A stretch of DNA of 14,557 bases. It comes from JBDSLU01 sp039916225 (GTDB lineage: Bacteria; Acidobacteriota; Vicinamibacteria; Vicinamibacterales; Vicinamibacteraceae). Below the pieces are notes generated by a model. The model ran no database searches, was not told the origin of the DNA, and was given only the letters and a program-made list of their open reading frames with translations. The stretch spans positions 1-14,557 of the forward strand of contig JBDSLU010000379.1 of the NCBI GenBank assembly GCA_039916225.1, written 5' to 3'. Every line of letters starts with the position of its first letter. Position 1 is the first letter of the stretch. A program made the position numbers and the translations under genes. This document shows, piece by piece, positions 13,610-14,557 of this stretch.

Positions 13610-14383
13610 ATGCCCCGCTTCAAGCTGACCATCGAGTACGCCGGCACCCGCTACAGCGGCTGGCAGATCCAGACCAACGCCCGGACCATCCAGGGCGAGC
13701 TGGTCAGGGCCGTCCGCGAGGCCACCGGCCGCGACCGCTTCGAGGTCTACGGCGCCGGCCGCACCGACGCCGGCGTGCACGCCCTCGCCCAGGTCGCCCA
13801 TCTCGACGTCGGCACGTCGCTGTCCCCGACAGCCCTGCTCGCCGGCCTGAACGAGACCCTTCCGGCCGACATCCACGTCCGCCAGATCCAGGTGGCCTCG
13901 CATCGGTTCCATGCCCGCCACGACGCGACCGCCCGCGGCTACCTGTACCAAATCGCGCGGCGCCGCACCGCCTTCGCCAAGCCGTTCGTGTGGTGGGTCC
14001 GCGATCCGCTCGACGTCCGCCAGATGCGCGCGGGCGCCGCGGCGTTCGCCGGCCTGCAGGACTTCGCCTCGTTCACCGACGACGATCCCGAGGAGAAGTC
14101 GACCTCGGTCGCCATCGCCTCGGTGACGGTCGAGGAAGCCGGCGCGCTGGTGCTGGTGCGCGTCGTCGGCTCGCATTTCCTGTGGAAGATGGTGCGACGA
14201 ATGGTCGGCTTGCTGGTCGGCGTCGGCACCGGGGCAATCGACCGCCGCGAGATCGGTCGGGCGCTGACGTCCCCGTCGACGTTGCCGGCGCAGCTCACCG
14301 CACCGGCGTCCGGCCTGTTTCTCGAGTTCGTGAGCTACGACGCCGCACCACCGGCGCCGGCCACGCCGTTCGCGATCGACTGA
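13610..14383 (+). CDS. truA: tRNA pseudouridine(38-40) synthase TruA
   Basis: A 257-residue protein of typical TruA length that isomerises uridines 38-40 in the tRNA anticodon arm to pseudouridine. The N-terminus KLTIEYAGTRYSGWQIQ (5-21) is the family start. Catalytic Asp53 lies in GAGRTDAGVHALAQ (48-61), followed by RFHARHDATARGYLY and the C-terminal block GSHFLWKMVRRMVGLLVGVG. ATG 13610 gives the expected N-terminus; an ATG at 13600 is in another frame. It diverges from mak across 127 bp and is followed after 7 bp by a DCC-family gene, so the two are probably co-transcribed. Confidence 0.97.
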   Translation: MPRFKLTIEYAGTRYSGWQIQTNARTIQGELVRAVREATGRDRFEVYGAGRTDAGVHALAQVAHLDVGTSLSPTALLAGLNETLPADIHVRQIQVASHRFHARHDATARGYLYQIARRRTAFAKPFVWWVRDPLDVRQMRAGAAAFAGLQDFASFTDDDPEEKSTSVAIASVTVEEAGALVLVRVVGSHFLWKMVRRMVGLLVGVGTGAIDRREIGRALTSPSTLPAQLTAPASGLFLEFVSYDAAPPAPATPFAID

Positions 14384-14390
14384 GATCGCG

Positions 14391-14557
14391 ATGCCGGCCC
14401 CATTGCCTTCGCCGCCCGCACCGCCGCCGCCGCCACGCACGCGGGGCGACTTCAGCGACCTCGTCCCGCCCGGAGCCGACGGCGTCGTGCTCTTCGACGG
14501 CTACTGCCGCCTGTGCGACCGTTCGGTGCAGTTCGTGATCACGCACGATCGACGGCG
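14391..14557 (+). CDS. DCC-family (DUF393) thiol-oxidoreductase-like protein, 5' end only
   Basis: The first 55 codons are present; the gene runs off the right edge. After a proline-rich N-terminus (about residues 2-16, low complexity), the sequence reads VVLFDGYCRLCDRSVQFVITHDRR. This is the opening strand and DGxCxLC motif that defines the DUF393/DCC family of predicted thiol-disulfide oxidoreductases; both cysteines are present. The start ATG lies 7 bp after the truA stop with no strong Shine-Dalgarno, so coupling to truA is likely. Substrate unknown. Confidence 0.85.
   Translation, partial: MPAPLPSPPAPPPPPRTRGDFSDLVPPGADGVVLFDGYCRLCDRSVQFVITHDRR

Noticed and set aside
1..14557. tRNA/rRNA genes, riboswitches, CRISPR arrays, IS elements or attachment sites
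   Set aside because: None seen on either strand by inspection; spacers are mostly under 170 bp and no direct-repeat arrays or transposase-like products appear.

Overview
The window is very GC-rich chromosomal DNA, densely coded on both strands, with no RNA genes, insertion sequences, CRISPR arrays or prophage parts visible. The gene set fits a free-living, high-GC Gram-negative bacterium. Two features point, by inference only, to the Acidobacteriota (Vicinamibacteria-like): a secreted protein with four DUF5719-like 'LAEG...ANP...ER' repeats, and a sigma-54 activator with an unusual non-classical C-terminal DNA-binding-like region.

Positions 1-6641 hold a sulfate uptake and activation locus. 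On the minus strand, a SLC13-type permease with two RCK_C/TrkA_C domains, cysD and a cysN-cysC fusion overlap at their stop/start codons and form one operon. A sulfurylase-APS kinase (Sat-CysC type) fusion diverges from it on the plus strand, 70 bp away. The two fusions look complementary. In CysNC the GTPase/sulfurylase half is intact but the APS-kinase half has lost key residues. In the Sat-CysC-like protein the APS-kinase half is intact, but both signature motifs of the ATP-sulfurylase site (QxRN...HxxH and GRDHAG) are gone. The simplest reading is that CysD/CysN makes APS and the divergent protein phosphorylates it to PAPS, with a dead sulfurylase domain kept as scaffold or regulator. A small unassigned protein gene lies tail-to-tail with the Sat-CysC gene and overlaps it by 20 bp.

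Positions 6805-9613 hold a receiver-less sigma-54 activator (plus strand) converging on a gene for a secreted protein: signal peptide, Fn3 domain and four repeats of about 105 residues (minus strand). A GG-N10-GC element with a full TTGC -12 box lies upstream of the secreted-protein gene, so the activator may control its neighbour. The 336-bp gap at 9614-9949 is the only long non-coding stretch. It contains short palindromes and a direct repeat and separates divergent genes.

Positions 9950-12484 (plus strand) hold rmlA and rmlC of dTDP-L-rhamnose synthesis, overlapping by 4 bp, then an HD-GYP response regulator (c-di-GMP phosphodiesterase type). A ROK-family fructokinase (mak, minus strand) converges on the regulator, with a hairpin between them. 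It diverges from truA (tRNA pseudouridine synthase, plus strand). A DCC/DUF393 thiol-oxidoreductase gene begins just after truA and runs off the right edge.

Several genes (permease, sigma-54 activator, HD-GYP regulator, truA) have a -10-like hexamer only 9-13 nt before the start codon and no good Shine-Dalgarno, which suggests leaderless or near-leaderless transcripts. Others (cysN, rmlA, the small protein, the secreted protein) have clear Shine-Dalgarno sequences.
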